DNA from: Saprospiraceae bacterium
GTDB taxonomy: Bacteria; Bacteroidota; Bacteroidia; Chitinophagales; Saprospiraceae
Direction: 5' to 3'
Assembly (NCBI GenBank): GCA_016714785.1
Contig: JADKCC010000042.1
Location: forward strand, 5,563 to 69,562
DNA: 64,000 nucleotides
The notes beneath the pieces were generated by a model. The model searched no databases and was not told the origin of the DNA. It saw nothing but the letters and a program-made list of their open reading frames with translations. Positions 8,861 through 17,285 of this stretch are shown piece by piece. Position 1 is the stretch's first letter; every line of letters starts with the position of its first letter. The translations under genes and the position numbers were made by a program.

Positions 8861-9817
8861 TTATAAATCTCTTGGATTGTATATAATCTTTGGGGGCAGG
8901 CCGATACCTATCAACTTCTGTAGATTGTAATTTAGCATTATTTCGTGACTGCCTTGATGTAATGATTGCAACTTTGACAATCCAAAATCATAACTATAAT
9001 ATATATTGTATTTTTTACCGAGATTTGTACCTATTATTGCTGCAACAGCATCAAAAGATGTGGCGCTGTATCCTCTCAAACTCAATCCGAAGGTAAGATT
9101 ATCTCGCAATTTGGCTAAAATGGATAGGTCAGTTTGCAAAACTGCTTGATCAGCTTTGATCATTATAGATGGCATTAGCCTAAGTTCGTCAGAATAATCA
9201 TATTTATACAATGTGAAAAAACTTCCAGAAAATGATTTATTGTAATCACCCTTATTTACCTTGTAACTATGCGAAGGCAATTCAGATAGTACCAAACCTA
9301 CTTCTATTTTATTACCATAAAAATAAGTACCTATCTCCCATGAGAGACCGAGACCTGTCAAATTTCCAATATCTAATGTTGGGTCATTATGTGTAATAGT
9401 TCCTTCATAGTTTCCATCTGGTGTGATTATGCCATTGCCATCTATTGAAAGCACATCCATACCTACACGACCACCAAAACTTAAAAACCCAACACTAGTT
9501 CCCATAACATAATTGTAAGAAAATTTAAGATTTGTATTGTTGAAAACGCCAGCCTTTTGATTATACAATGAAAAACCTACAGCCCCATTCCAAAGATAAA
9601 ATGGCATATCAGCCCCTAGGTAAATGGTTTTGGGATTTCCCGAAAAGTTGCTGTATTGATCTCTATACGACGCAAATACACTCAATGAACGCTCCATACC
9701 ACCATAAGCAGGATTGTCTTGATATTTATTTAACATATATTGAGAAAACTGTGGCTTTTGCTGACTGATAGCTATCAGGCTCAAACTCAGTATAAATATG
9801 GACAATAACCACTTCAT
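8861..9817 (-). CDS. PorP/SprF family T9SS outer-membrane protein
   Basis: PorP/SprF-like barrels sit in the outer membrane and, in studied Bacteroidota, help T9SS cargo or adhesins reach or attach to the surface. I start at the ATG at 9817 (MKWLLSIFILSLSLIAIS) because it begins a signal peptide; the open frame extends 19 codons upstream without a plausible start context. The mature protein begins Q-K-P-Q-F-S-Q-Y-M-L-N-K-Y-Q-D-N-P-A-Y-G-G, the hallmark of this family. The rest is alternating amphipathic strands with G-A-D-M-P-F-Y-L-W-N-G-A-V-G-F early on. It lies directly upstream of gldK on the same strand, which supports a secretion role. Confidence 0.88.
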   Translation of the reverse strand: MKWLLSIFILSLSLIAISQQKPQFSQYMLNKYQDNPAYGGMERSLSVFASYRDQYSNFSGNPKTIYLGADMPFYLWNGAVGFSLYNQKAGVFNNTNLKFSYNYVMGTSVGFLSFGGRVGMDVLSIDGNGIITPDGNYEGTITHNDPTLDIGNLTGLGLSWEIGTYFYGNKIEVGLVLSELPSHSYKVNKGDYNKSFSGSFFTLYKYDYSDELRLMPSIMIKADQAVLQTDLSILAKLRDNLTFGLSLRGYSATSFDAVAAIIGTNLGKKYNIYYSYDFGLSKLQSLHQGSHEIMLNYNLQKLIGIGLPPKIIYNPRDL

Positions 9818-9977
9818 AATTATAACAATAAATAAATAATTATACAATATTACGTAGAATTTGTTGCAATCCAATCATTTTGTGTAAAATTTTATTCATT
9901 CGGTTATTAACAAAGTCATCTTTTGTAGTATCCTACGCACTTTGCACATATAAGTATTCATTTATTGGTTTTGTACC

Positions 9978-10745
9978 TCAAATATTTATATTCAAACCGT
10001 CATAGCCTGGATAAATATTTGGTGGGCATTTTGACAAAATGGATTCATATAGTCCCAGGTCATGAGAAATGTGGGTTAAAAATGTCTTTTTTGCTCCGAT
10101 TGCCTGAGCTGTGCTGATTGCTTCGTCAAATGTAAAATGAGAATAATGCTTTCTGTATTGGAGCGCATTGATAATCAAAACATCTAAACCTTTAAGGGCT
10201 TCCATAGAATGATTGTCAATAAAAGAAGCATCTGTGATATATGCAAATTTTCCTATCCTAAATCCTAAAATCGGCAAACTACCGTGTAAAACATGAATAG
10301 TTTGAACACTAACGCCAGGAAAAATCTCATACGTTTGACCAGCTAAAAGCTCGTGACAACTAACTCTAGGTGTACCTGGGTATGGTAATGATTCAAATAT
10401 ATAAGCGAACTTGTTCTTCACATCATCCAATACTCTTGGCAGGCCATAAATTGGCATTTCTATACCTTGTCTAAAATTAAAAGGACGGATATCATCCATA
10501 CCTATAATATGATCGTTGTGTTCATGTGTCAATAATATGGCATCTAGTTTTTTTATATTGTGGGTTAGCATTTGTTGTCTAAAATCAGGCCCTACGTCAA
10601 TTAATATATTAAAACCATGCGTATAGACTAACACAGAAGACCGCAAACGTTGATCCTTTGCATCAGAAGAAGCACAAGTACTACATGAACAACCGATGAC
10701 AGGAACACCCTGCGAAGTACCCGAACCGAGAACAGTAATTTTCAT
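9978..10745 (-). CDS. MBL-fold metallo-hydrolase (PhnP-like phosphodiesterase family)
   Basis: This is a 255-aa cytoplasmic metallo-beta-lactamase-fold hydrolase. It starts M-K-I-T-V-L-G-S-G-T-S-Q-G-V-P-V-I-G-C, a start shared with PhnP-type cyclic phosphate phosphodiesterases. Four cysteines (C-S-C-x-x-C and another nearby) could bind a structural zinc. The metal-binding motif T-H-E-H-N-D-H is near residue 75, with further ligands expected at H154 (V-L-H-G), D191 (Y-I-T-D-A) and the late T-H-I-S-H-D. Substrate cannot be assigned; family members act on cyclic nucleotides, tRNA ends or phosphonate intermediates. It is followed 19 bases upstream by a small conserved gene on the same strand. Confidence 0.88.
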   Translation of the reverse strand: MKITVLGSGTSQGVPVIGCSCSTCASSDAKDQRLRSSVLVYTHGFNILIDVGPDFRQQMLTHNIKKLDAILLTHEHNDHIIGMDDIRPFNFRQGIEMPIYGLPRVLDDVKNKFAYIFESLPYPGTPRVSCHELLAGQTYEIFPGVSVQTIHVLHGSLPILGFRIGKFAYITDASFIDNHSMEALKGLDVLIINALQYRKHYSHFTFDEAISTAQAIGAKKTFLTHISHDLGLYESILSKCPPNIYPGYDGLNINI

Positions 10746-10764
10746 GCCTATGAGATATTTATTG

Positions 10765-11043
10765 TCATTTAAGAATTACTTCTTGACTTTTTAATAGACT
10801 TTTGTAAAATTGTCGTGATTTTTCACTCAATATTGTATCATCCTCTAAAATTACATCTAGAATATCTAATAATACTCCTACCCTTCCATCGGTATCAAAA
10901 AATTTATTCACCACTACAACCTTGGAATTTTCGACCAAACAATAGCCTGAATTAAAAGTACCTTTTTCGTATCTTACACTATAATCCAACTCCTTGAAAA
11001 TATTTTCAAGTTTTTGCAAAGTGGGTTTGGTATGTTTATTCAT
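10765..11043 (-). CDS. Small conserved hypothetical protein
   Basis: The likely start is the ATG at 11043 (MNKHTKPTLQKLENIFKEL), giving 92 aa; the open frame extends 18 codons further but with an implausible Cys/His-rich stretch. The protein has an N-terminal amphipathic helix, then strands Y-S-V-R-Y-E-K-G-T-F-N-S-G-Y-C-L-V and K-V-V-V-V-N-K-F-F, and a helical C-terminus. I recognise the pattern as a Bacteroidota-wide small protein often beside other housekeeping genes, but I know of no assigned function. It shares strand and close spacing with the downstream metallo-hydrolase and could be co-transcribed with it. Confidence 0.7.
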   Translation of the reverse strand: MNKHTKPTLQKLENIFKELDYSVRYEKGTFNSGYCLVENSKVVVVNKFFDTDGRVGVLLDILDVILEDDTILSEKSRQFYKSLLKSQEVILK

Positions 11044-11167
11044 AAATAAATTAATACTTTTGCAGCACAAATGTAAGAAATGTAACCAAGAAGACATCAG
11101 TAGATTGAAAATTTATCAATAATAAATGTCTTTGAAGCGTTATATTTAATAAAATAGAAAAGTATCA

Positions 11168-11758
11168 ATGAGTAATAAAATAACCATTATAGTAAGTTTA
11201 GCTATAATTTTAATATTTTCCAATGGACAAGCACAAGGTTTCAAAGCAATGGCCATTGTGGGTAGTAATCTATCTCAAATAGATGGCGACAAATTGTATG
11301 GTTTTAAAAAAATAGGTCTTTCTGCTGGCGCACGATTGTCATATACCAATGTAAAAAATGTGGATTATTCACTTGAGATGTTGTATAGTCAGCGTGGGTC
11401 TGCTGTTAATTTTTTTAATAATGGACCAGAAGAAAAAATAAATCTTAATTATTTAGAAATTCCTGTGGTTATGAGTTTGAGAGATTGGTACCAGGATAAA
11501 GACGGGTATTACAAAGTGCGAGCAGATTTTGGTTTGTCTTACGGCTACCTTTTCGGCGCGGAAGCTACTGGATTTGATGTTTCCTTATTAAAGAAAAATG
11601 ATATAAGCTGGTTGGTGGGTGTCGGCATCAACTTTAATAAAATGATAGGATTTTCGATAAGATATAGCTCATCTTTGATGGATATGTATAATGATGCCCC
11701 AGATTTAGTAAGTTATAAGAGTTATTTTCTTACTTTTAGGTCAGAATTCAATTTTTAA
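11168..11758 (+). CDS. Outer-membrane beta-barrel protein (PorT-like porin family)
   Basis: The 196-aa protein has a signal peptide (hydrophobic residues about 5-20, ending in NGQAQ) and a mature part made of about eight amphipathic strands, matching the small barrel fold of the 'outer membrane protein beta-barrel domain' family. Typical marks are G-A-R-L-S-Y early, L-N-Y-L-E-I-P-V-V-M in the middle and an aromatic-ending last strand, T-F-R-S-E-F-N-F. A structural or surface role in the outer membrane is inferred; no ligand is evident. A lipoprotein gene follows 18 bases later on the same strand, so the two may be one unit. Confidence 0.8.
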   Translation: MSNKITIIVSLAIILIFSNGQAQGFKAMAIVGSNLSQIDGDKLYGFKKIGLSAGARLSYTNVKNVDYSLEMLYSQRGSAVNFFNNGPEEKINLNYLEIPVVMSLRDWYQDKDGYYKVRADFGLSYGYLFGAEATGFDVSLLKKNDISWLVGVGINFNKMIGFSIRYSSSLMDMYNDAPDLVSYKSYFLTFRSEFNF

Positions 11759-11776
11759 ATCAAAATATTCAAAAAA

Positions 11777-12277
11777 ATGTCAAATTTCATTAAATTACTG
11801 ATACTTGCCTTTATCATTCAAACGGGATGTAAACAAGATAATGCAAAATCATTGTCAACGAAAGATGTCGTAACAAAAACAAACGAACCAACGGGACCAG
11901 AAATACCTGGAGTGCCGCAAGATGTCATGGTCAAGATGCTCAATGAATGTACCAGTGTTGATTATATTTTTCATGTACTTCCATTTAGCTTAAGTCAGGA
12001 CGAAGATCCAAGTGTAGATCAAAACATTGGGTTTATCGATATCAATCGGCCTTTGGGTAGAATACCTTCAAACTGCAAAAAAGCAGATGCTAGAAAGTTT
12101 TTTAAAATAAAATCAGATGTGGTGTACGATGTGGATGTATATGTTACCAATAATTGTAAGTTTTATGTATTCGTAGATAAAAATAATAAACCTATTTTTG
12201 CCAATTATATGACGCAAGCGGGAATCAATTTTTACGACAATATATTTAAACAAGCGAGTGGTATGTCCCAACAATAA
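11777..12277 (+). CDS. Putative lipoprotein of unknown function
   Basis: The 166-aa product starts with a short hydrophobic signal that ends in Q-T-G-C-K-Q, a good lipobox with the cysteine at residue 18, so it is probably lipid-anchored. A linker rich in T, K, P and G follows (to about residue 50). The folded part contains C-x(n)-D-Y-I-F-H-V-L-P-F and later two cysteines (S-N-C-K and N-N-C-K-F-Y-V-F-V-D-K) that may form a disulfide. I do not recognise the family. It lies between a small barrel gene and the Ppx/GppA gene on the same strand. Confidence 0.7.
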   Translation: MSNFIKLLILAFIIQTGCKQDNAKSLSTKDVVTKTNEPTGPEIPGVPQDVMVKMLNECTSVDYIFHVLPFSLSQDEDPSVDQNIGFIDINRPLGRIPSNCKKADARKFFKIKSDVVYDVDVYVTNNCKFYVFVDKNNKPIFANYMTQAGINFYDNIFKQASGMSQQ

Positions 12278-12302
12278 TTTTTAGATTTAATATAATCAAA
12301 AT

Positions 12303-13214
12303 GTGGATAAACTTGCCGTCATTGATTTAGGTTCTAATACATTTCATTTGCTTATAGTTCAAATGAAAATAGGTGGAGGATTTGATATTGTTTTTAGGAA
12401 AAGAGTATTTACAGGTTTATCAGACGGCGGTATCAGTGTTATCAAAGAACATAAAATCAATCAAGGTCTTGAAACCATTAGAGAATTTAGAGACATATTG
12501 GATATGTTTCACAACCCTAGACTTTCCGTGATTGGTACAGCTGCACTTAGAAATGCCAGTAATAGGTCGGTTTTTATAGATCAAGCGGAGACAATTCTAC
12601 AATCTAAAATCAATATAATAGATGGTATCCAAGAAGCAGATTATATCTATAAGGGTATGACATTGCACCAAGACTTACAATCTGGCGCACACCTTATCAT
12701 GGACGTTGGAGGTGGAAGTACGGAGTTCATTTTGGTAAATGAAGGGGAGAAAATTTGGTCAAATAGTTACCCTCTAGGCGTAGGTATGCTCCATGAAGAA
12801 TTTCATAAAACAGAGCCTATCACTAATTCAGCCATTCATAACCTTACAGTGTACGTGCAACAAATGACAGCAGAAATTGCAAAAATCATTGGCCCATATA
12901 AACCCTTTACTTTAGCTGGCGCATCGGGCTCTTTCGAGATATTACTAATGATGACAGGTATTAAAATAAGCCAAAATAATATAAACACTGTTACAAATGA
13001 AAAATTTTTAGCGATATATGATAAGATAATTACTTCTGATGAAGCTCAAAGAAATACTATCGAAGGGCTACCGTCTGAAAGAGTCAAACTAATAGTAGTA
13101 GGCATGGTCCTTAAAAAGGCAATATTTGACTTATTACAACCTGAAAAGATACTTGTTTCGCCTTATTCTCTTAAAGAAGGAGTATTAAGAGAAATGATTG
13201 AAGAAACGCCATGA
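12303..13214 (+). CDS. Ppx/GppA family phosphatase (exopolyphosphatase-like)
   Basis: Members of this ASKHA-fold family hydrolyse terminal phosphates of polyphosphate or pppGpp. The 303-aa protein has the phosphate-1 motif A-V-I-D-L-G-S-N-T-F-H-L-L near the N-terminus, a middle G-T-A-A-L-R-N-A motif, G-x(n)-E-A-D-Y-I, and the phosphate-2 motif M-D-V-G-G-G-S-T-E-F near residue 138. It lacks the C-terminal HD-like domain of E. coli Ppx and so is the short form usual in Bacteroidota. The start is GTG at 12303; an ATG two bases earlier is in the wrong frame. Whether polyphosphate or alarmone is the main substrate cannot be told from sequence. Confidence 0.9.
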   Translation: MDKLAVIDLGSNTFHLLIVQMKIGGGFDIVFRKRVFTGLSDGGISVIKEHKINQGLETIREFRDILDMFHNPRLSVIGTAALRNASNRSVFIDQAETILQSKINIIDGIQEADYIYKGMTLHQDLQSGAHLIMDVGGGSTEFILVNEGEKIWSNSYPLGVGMLHEEFHKTEPITNSAIHNLTVYVQQMTAEIAKIIGPYKPFTLAGASGSFEILLMMTGIKISQNNINTVTNEKFLAIYDKIITSDEAQRNTIEGLPSERVKLIVVGMVLKKAIFDLLQPEKILVSPYSLKEGVLREMIEETP

Positions 13215-13283
13215 TATTCGTCATCTTCTAATAGATTTTTTTAAATTCTTGTATATTTACCCATTCAAACATAAAAAAGTCCA

Positions 13284-13760
13284 ATGCAACATCCAACCAA
13301 TATACAAGAAGCAGATATTTGGATAGACAGAATAAGGAGAAATGGAAAAGAAATAGCCAAAAACACATTAGTGGCTGGTCTTGCCATTTTTATATTCAGC
13401 TATGGTGGCTTATTTGTAAGTATCCGATTATTCCCAAGCTTTTTTATAGATTACATCAACCCTATTTTTAATTCTGACGGAAGTAGAGATGTGTATTTTT
13501 ACATACACCCATTTGTGCTTGCACTTTCTCTTTCTGTGTTTTGGAACAGATTCAGACGTATGTTCGGTGGAAATAAGATTAAAATAGGAATAGAGTTCGG
13601 TGTAGTTTATACATTTGTAGCAATGGTTCCATTACTTTGGATCACTTATTCAGCGATGGATGTAGAGTTTCAGATGGTTGCCACTTGGCTAATTTACGGA
13701 TTATTTCAAGCAAGTATTGCAGGTATATTTTTTGCTTGGTTTGGTCAAAAGAAGGCATGA
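13284..13760 (+). CDS. Integral membrane protein of unknown function
   Basis: The 158-aa protein has four predicted membrane helices: about residues 26-47 (L-V-A-G-L-A-I-F-I-F), 72-92 (F-V-L-A-L-S-L-S-V-F-W), 100-120 (V-V-Y-T-F-V-A-M-V-P-L-L-W-I) and 130-152. The first 25 residues are charged and probably cytoplasmic. A basic loop (R-F-R-R-M-F-G-G-N-K-I-K) follows helix 2. I do not recognise a named family. It starts 69 bases after the phosphatase gene on the same strand and may be read with it. Confidence 0.7.
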   Translation: MQHPTNIQEADIWIDRIRRNGKEIAKNTLVAGLAIFIFSYGGLFVSIRLFPSFFIDYINPIFNSDGSRDVYFYIHPFVLALSLSVFWNRFRRMFGGNKIKIGIEFGVVYTFVAMVPLLWITYSAMDVEFQMVATWLIYGLFQASIAGIFFAWFGQKKA

Positions 13761-13876
13761 AGTCTATAAGTGAATCAGACGCTAAAACTATCATTTTCCT
13801 ACAAAAACCACTAATTATTTATCAATTGGATGTACCATAGTCAGCAAGCCCTAATTAATTATAATATGATGCTTTC

Positions 13877-14057
13877 TTTAACTTAACAAAGTACAACTAA
13901 TTCAACTTAGTAACATTTAAATAAAATAAGTTTTCTCACCATTCTGTGGCTCGAAATGACTTAGTCTGATGAGGAAATGTGGGAGATGAAGCTTTAGCGA
14001 CAGAGAAACCCATCTTTTAGGTTAAATTTTTTGAAAATACTAACTTAACAAAGTACA
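13877..14057 (+). repeat. Copy of the dispersed intergenic repeat (MITE-like family)
   Basis: This copy holds both arms of the family seen best at 22467-22692. The left arm reads TTCTCACCATTCTGTGGCTC then GAAATGAC, and the right arm reads TTTAGCGACAGAGAAACCC then AACAAAGTACAATTAAT. The central hairpin of the reference copy is absent. It fills the gap between the membrane protein and the YceI gene. Confidence 0.75.
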
Positions 14058-14066
14058 ATTAATAAC

Positions 14067-14672
14067 TTAATTAATTTTTTGTAAGAAAAGTCTAAACTCA
14101 ACATCCAATTCGTCTTTTACTTTGATGGTACCACCTAATTTACTTGGTGGAGTCAAACCGAACTCTGTAAAAAGTATTGTTTTTTTTCCTACTAATTCTA
14201 TATTCTCACTTGCAGATTTCTTAGCAATAAAATGTATTGAAAAACTCCGAATTACTCCAGCCAATGTAATATCTGCATTAGCTACAAAAGATGAACCAGA
14301 TGTCAAAACTGAAGGTAGCTTTGTAAAACTCTTAAATTCGATATTCATGTTGGGATGAATACTGGCTTTTAATGTCTTTTGAAGATCTTTGGTCATTACC
14401 TTGTGATAACAATCAAAATTTAAAATAGGTATTGATAACTGACTTTTTATCTTGCAACCATTGCTGGTCTTTTCACAAATGATTACATCATTATCTCTAT
14501 TGTAAGATGGTACTATACAACTGAAACTATTAATATTTGTCTTACCATCTACTTTGAGTGAACTGTGTGTTTTTACTAACCATGCTTCATTGGTAGTAAG
14601 CAGGTTTGTGCATTTGTCAAAAATGAACAAATGATTGAACCAAAGAAAAAGGATGATATAAAAGGATTGCAT
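14067..14672 (-). CDS. YceI-like domain protein
   Basis: The 201-aa product begins with a hydrophobic stretch (about residues 3-17), probably a signal peptide or anchor. The rest matches the YceI lipocalin-like fold that binds isoprenoid or other amphiphilic ligands in the periplasm: W-L-V-K-T-H-S-S-L-K-V-D-G-K-T early, F-D-C-Y-H-K-V-M in the centre with K-A-S-I-H-P-N-M-N-I-E-F-K, and I-T-L-A-G-V-I-R-S-F before the last strands. It is more divergent than the second YceI gene at 16148-16738. Both flank a porin gene on the same strand, hinting at a shared task in handling a periplasmic compound, which is inference. Confidence 0.72.
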   Translation of the reverse strand: MQSFYIILFLWFNHLFIFDKCTNLLTTNEAWLVKTHSSLKVDGKTNINSFSCIVPSYNRDNDVIICEKTSNGCKIKSQLSIPILNFDCYHKVMTKDLQKTLKASIHPNMNIEFKSFTKLPSVLTSGSSFVANADITLAGVIRSFSIHFIAKKSASENIELVGKKTILFTEFGLTPPSKLGGTIKVKDELDVEFRLFLQKIN

Positions 14673-14718
14673 AAGACAAAGTTAAAAAAAACATTTTACA
14701 TATTCTAACAATATTAAA

Positions 14719-14750
14719 AAGGTTGGATCGATAAGAACCGATCCAACCTT
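14719..14750 (-). terminator. Rho-independent terminator after the porin gene
   Basis: Perfect 12-bp arms AAGGTTGGATCG and CGATCCAACCTT surround an 8-base loop. On the minus strand it is followed by a short T-run. It lies 34 bases past the porin stop. Confidence 0.8.
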
Positions 14751-14783
14751 CAAATATTTAAATATGAAAACAAGTTTTAGATT

Positions 14784-16079
14784 TTAGAACCCAACTACTG
14801 CTTGTACTACCATACCTTTGAAGTTAGCGCCGTTTCTAAGATCTGTTCCTTTAAAGTCAACATAATCTTGATTAACGTATTCACCTTTCAAAAGTAGGTT
14901 TTTGGTAGGGAACCATCCAGCTGAGAATGCCAATCTGTTGATACTAACGTCGGTGGTATAACCTGCCAATCTACTTTTTACTGTATTGTATCTAACACCT
15001 AAGAAAGCTTGTTCTTCGCCAATAAATCTGTAAATACCTTCTAGTGCTAATTGACTAGTAGCTCTATCTTCTGTTTCTGTAATTGCCTTACCATTTGCGA
15101 TTTCATAAGTACCGAATACTTCTAAACCTTGATATTTTACAAAAGGATTGATAATGATAGCAGTCACAGAATTGAAAGTTCCAGGGCCGAATCTACCACT
15201 AGTAAAAGGTGAAGTTCCATTAGTATAAGCTGCATTTTCCACCACACCAAAGTAATTTGAACCTGTTCTATCTCCACTATATAAAGTAAATCCTGGAGTT
15301 TCAGCATTTTTGTACATTGAAACACTCAATCTATATCTTAAATCTTCAGATGCTTGTTTGTCATAAGCTGCTTTCAATAATATAGCTGGACTTTTTTTCT
15401 GAACTTGACCTGTTGCGTTTGTACTATAGTCAAAGATGTTATTTCTAATTAATCCATTGGTCATACCAAACATCAACATCAAGCCGTCAATAGGATAAGC
15501 ATACACTTCCGCACCAATCTCTGTTGCAAACTGGTCCATAATATTATTTTCTACAAAAGGATTGAAAATGGTATTTCCACCATCTGATCTTCTGAAATGT
15601 TGGTCACCATAATTGACTTCCATGTGACCTATCTTTGTTCTAAAATATTTGGTGTACCATTCAGGATTACCAAACATAGGCAATTTGTCTATTTGGATGT
15701 ATCCGCCTTTTACCCAAAATTCATTATGGTGTCTCGCAGCCATATAATTTTCTAAAAACATACGGATACCATCACCCAACTGGACATCAAAATTCAAGTT
15801 GGCAGCAGCTAAGTTAAATCCACCTCCAAGAGCATATAATTTGTTCTTTTTGGCTGCAGAAGTGTCTATATTTGAGTGTTGTAAACTTTGGTACCCTTGT
15901 GTAAACGCACCACCAATCTGTAGTTTAAAACCAGTATATTCAGTAGCATCAACTTTAGATGGTTCAAATGTGTGCATACCATCTTTGTTGTTTTGTCTAG
16001 AATACTGAATCTGAGCTGAAACACTTGTAACAAACAAGGTTACTAGAAGCAAGCTAAATAAATTAATTAAGGATTTCAT
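14784..16079 (-). CDS. Outer-membrane porin (OprP/OprO-like fold)
   Basis: The 431-aa protein has a signal peptide (about residues 1-22, ending in VSAQI). The mature part is strand-rich with alternating aromatics and contains the stretch G-H-M-E-V-N-Y-G-D-Q-H-F-R-R-S-D, which recalls phosphate-selective porins of the OprO/OprP type. Such porins form trimeric 16-strand channels, here of unknown selectivity. The C-terminus ends in V-V-G-F, with the aromatic last residue usual for barrels. It is separated from the upstream YceI gene by 68 bases and has its own terminator, so the two genes probably form one operon. Confidence 0.82.
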   Translation of the reverse strand: MKSLINLFSLLLVTLFVTSVSAQIQYSRQNNKDGMHTFEPSKVDATEYTGFKLQIGGAFTQGYQSLQHSNIDTSAAKKNKLYALGGGFNLAAANLNFDVQLGDGIRMFLENYMAARHHNEFWVKGGYIQIDKLPMFGNPEWYTKYFRTKIGHMEVNYGDQHFRRSDGGNTIFNPFVENNIMDQFATEIGAEVYAYPIDGLMLMFGMTNGLIRNNIFDYSTNATGQVQKKSPAILLKAAYDKQASEDLRYRLSVSMYKNAETPGFTLYSGDRTGSNYFGVVENAAYTNGTSPFTSGRFGPGTFNSVTAIIINPFVKYQGLEVFGTYEIANGKAITETEDRATSQLALEGIYRFIGEEQAFLGVRYNTVKSRLAGYTTDVSINRLAFSAGWFPTKNLLLKGEYVNQDYVDFKGTDLRNGANFKGMVVQAVVGF

Positions 16080-16147
16080 ACTATTTTGTTTAAAGGTTAA
16101 GAAGAATTATTGGTTTATATTTAAAAATTAAGGTTGAGTTAAAAAAA

Positions 16148-16738
16148 TTATCTATTGAGTACAGCGTCAAAACTTAAAACAACATCATTGCCGGTTTTTA
16201 CTGCACCGAGCATGAAGGAAGGAGCTTCCACGCCATAGTCTTTCATACTGATATTCTTTTCACCTTTCACAGCGTAACTATTGTCATTGATTCTTTTAGC
16301 TTGTGCTGTGAGGTCAGTTTCTACAGTTTTACCCGCGATGGTCAACTTTATTACAGCTTTAATGGTGTAATTTTTATTATCTTTTGTTGAAATTGTAGCA
16401 CTTTTTAAACTTGCTGTTATATTGGGTGCTTTATCTGTTTTCAAGGCTTTATAAGCATTTTTGTCCATACCATCTTTACCACTTTTAAGAGACTTGGCTG
16501 AAACAGTGAAGTTTAAGGTAGTTAAATCTGTAAGATTCCCTTTGGCATCTTCTACCAACGTGGCATTGCAATCTCCAGTACCTGACTTCATTACCCAATC
16601 ATGCATAGTAGAAGTACCAGATACTGCAAGACTTATATTGTTTTTTGCTGTGAACTTTGCTTGCCCGTTTAGCGCAAATAAAGTCCCAACAATCAATGCA
16701 AACAGCATTGTAAATCTTGTTATGGTTAAAATTCTCAT
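16148..16738 (-). CDS. YceI family periplasmic protein
   Basis: The 196-aa protein has a signal peptide (about residues 1-27, ending L-N-G-Q-A-K) and a clear YceI fold: V-S-G-T-S-T-M-H-D-W near residue 38, then T-L-N-F-T-V-S-A-K-S-L-K-S-G-K-D-G-M-D, and late M-K-D-Y-G-V-E-A-P-S-F-M-L-G-A-V-K-T-G. In this family the beta-barrel pocket binds polyisoprenoids or similar lipids. Length is normal. It is upstream of the porin gene on the same strand and starts after a long gap, so it probably heads the YceI-porin unit. Confidence 0.9.
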   Translation of the reverse strand: MRILTITRFTMLFALIVGTLFALNGQAKFTAKNNISLAVSGTSTMHDWVMKSGTGDCNATLVEDAKGNLTDLTTLNFTVSAKSLKSGKDGMDKNAYKALKTDKAPNITASLKSATISTKDNKNYTIKAVIKLTIAGKTVETDLTAQAKRINDNSYAVKGEKNISMKDYGVEAPSFMLGAVKTGNDVVLSFDAVLNR

Positions 16739-17285
16739 TATCTTAAATTTTTGTTGTTATTGAATTATAACGCAAGATTAGAGCTATTTGGCAATCTAAA
16801 ATATGACTACGATTTGATCGAATTCTGATTTTAATCACTATTCTATAAAAATGGTGATTATTAATGGTTGCATGTTACATCTAAATCATTTTAGAGTTGT
16901 CTCACCACTTTGTGATTCAAAATGGCAAAGCTTTCGTAGGAATTAGGGAGAGAAGTCATTATTTTAAACTCAAATATTTAAACCCGAATTATATTATCCG
17001 GGTTTAAAACTCTAAAGTGACAAAATTGCATTAAATAATACCAACAAGATGGTGACCTATTCAAACATATCATTCACCATAGAAATGTAGCCTATAAAAT
17101 CAAATAGCAACAGTTATCTAAAATATTGGCAACTTAAGCATAGCAATTTTGCTTTTTAAAAAGCCCTTAGTTTTACTTTGTCCTATTTGAATAAAATAAA
17201 TTTTCTCACCACTCTGTGGTTCGAAATGACCAAAGCTGATGAGGAAAAGTGGGAGATGAAAAATTAACGAAAACCTATTTTATCA
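16739..17285. other. 547-base gap without a gene: repeats and one hairpin
   Basis: I see no plausible coding frame. A degenerate copy of the dispersed repeat lies at about 16889-16960 (TCTCACCACTTTGTGATTC). A hairpin with arms TTTAAACCCG (16977-16986) and CGGGTTTAAA (16999-17008) could end the GH3 transcript. A left-arm copy of the repeat lies at 17170-17275. Confidence 0.6.
17170..17275 (+). repeat. Left-arm copy of the dispersed intergenic repeat
   Basis: It shares CTATTTGAATAAAATAA, TTCTCACCACTCTGTGGTTC and GAAATGACC with the reference copy at 22467-22692, then GCTGATGAGGAAAAGTGGGA. The right arm is missing. Confidence 0.8.

Noticed and set aside
12301..12303. ATG two bases before the Ppx/GppA start
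   Set aside because: Wrong frame; the conserved N-terminus follows the GTG at 12303.
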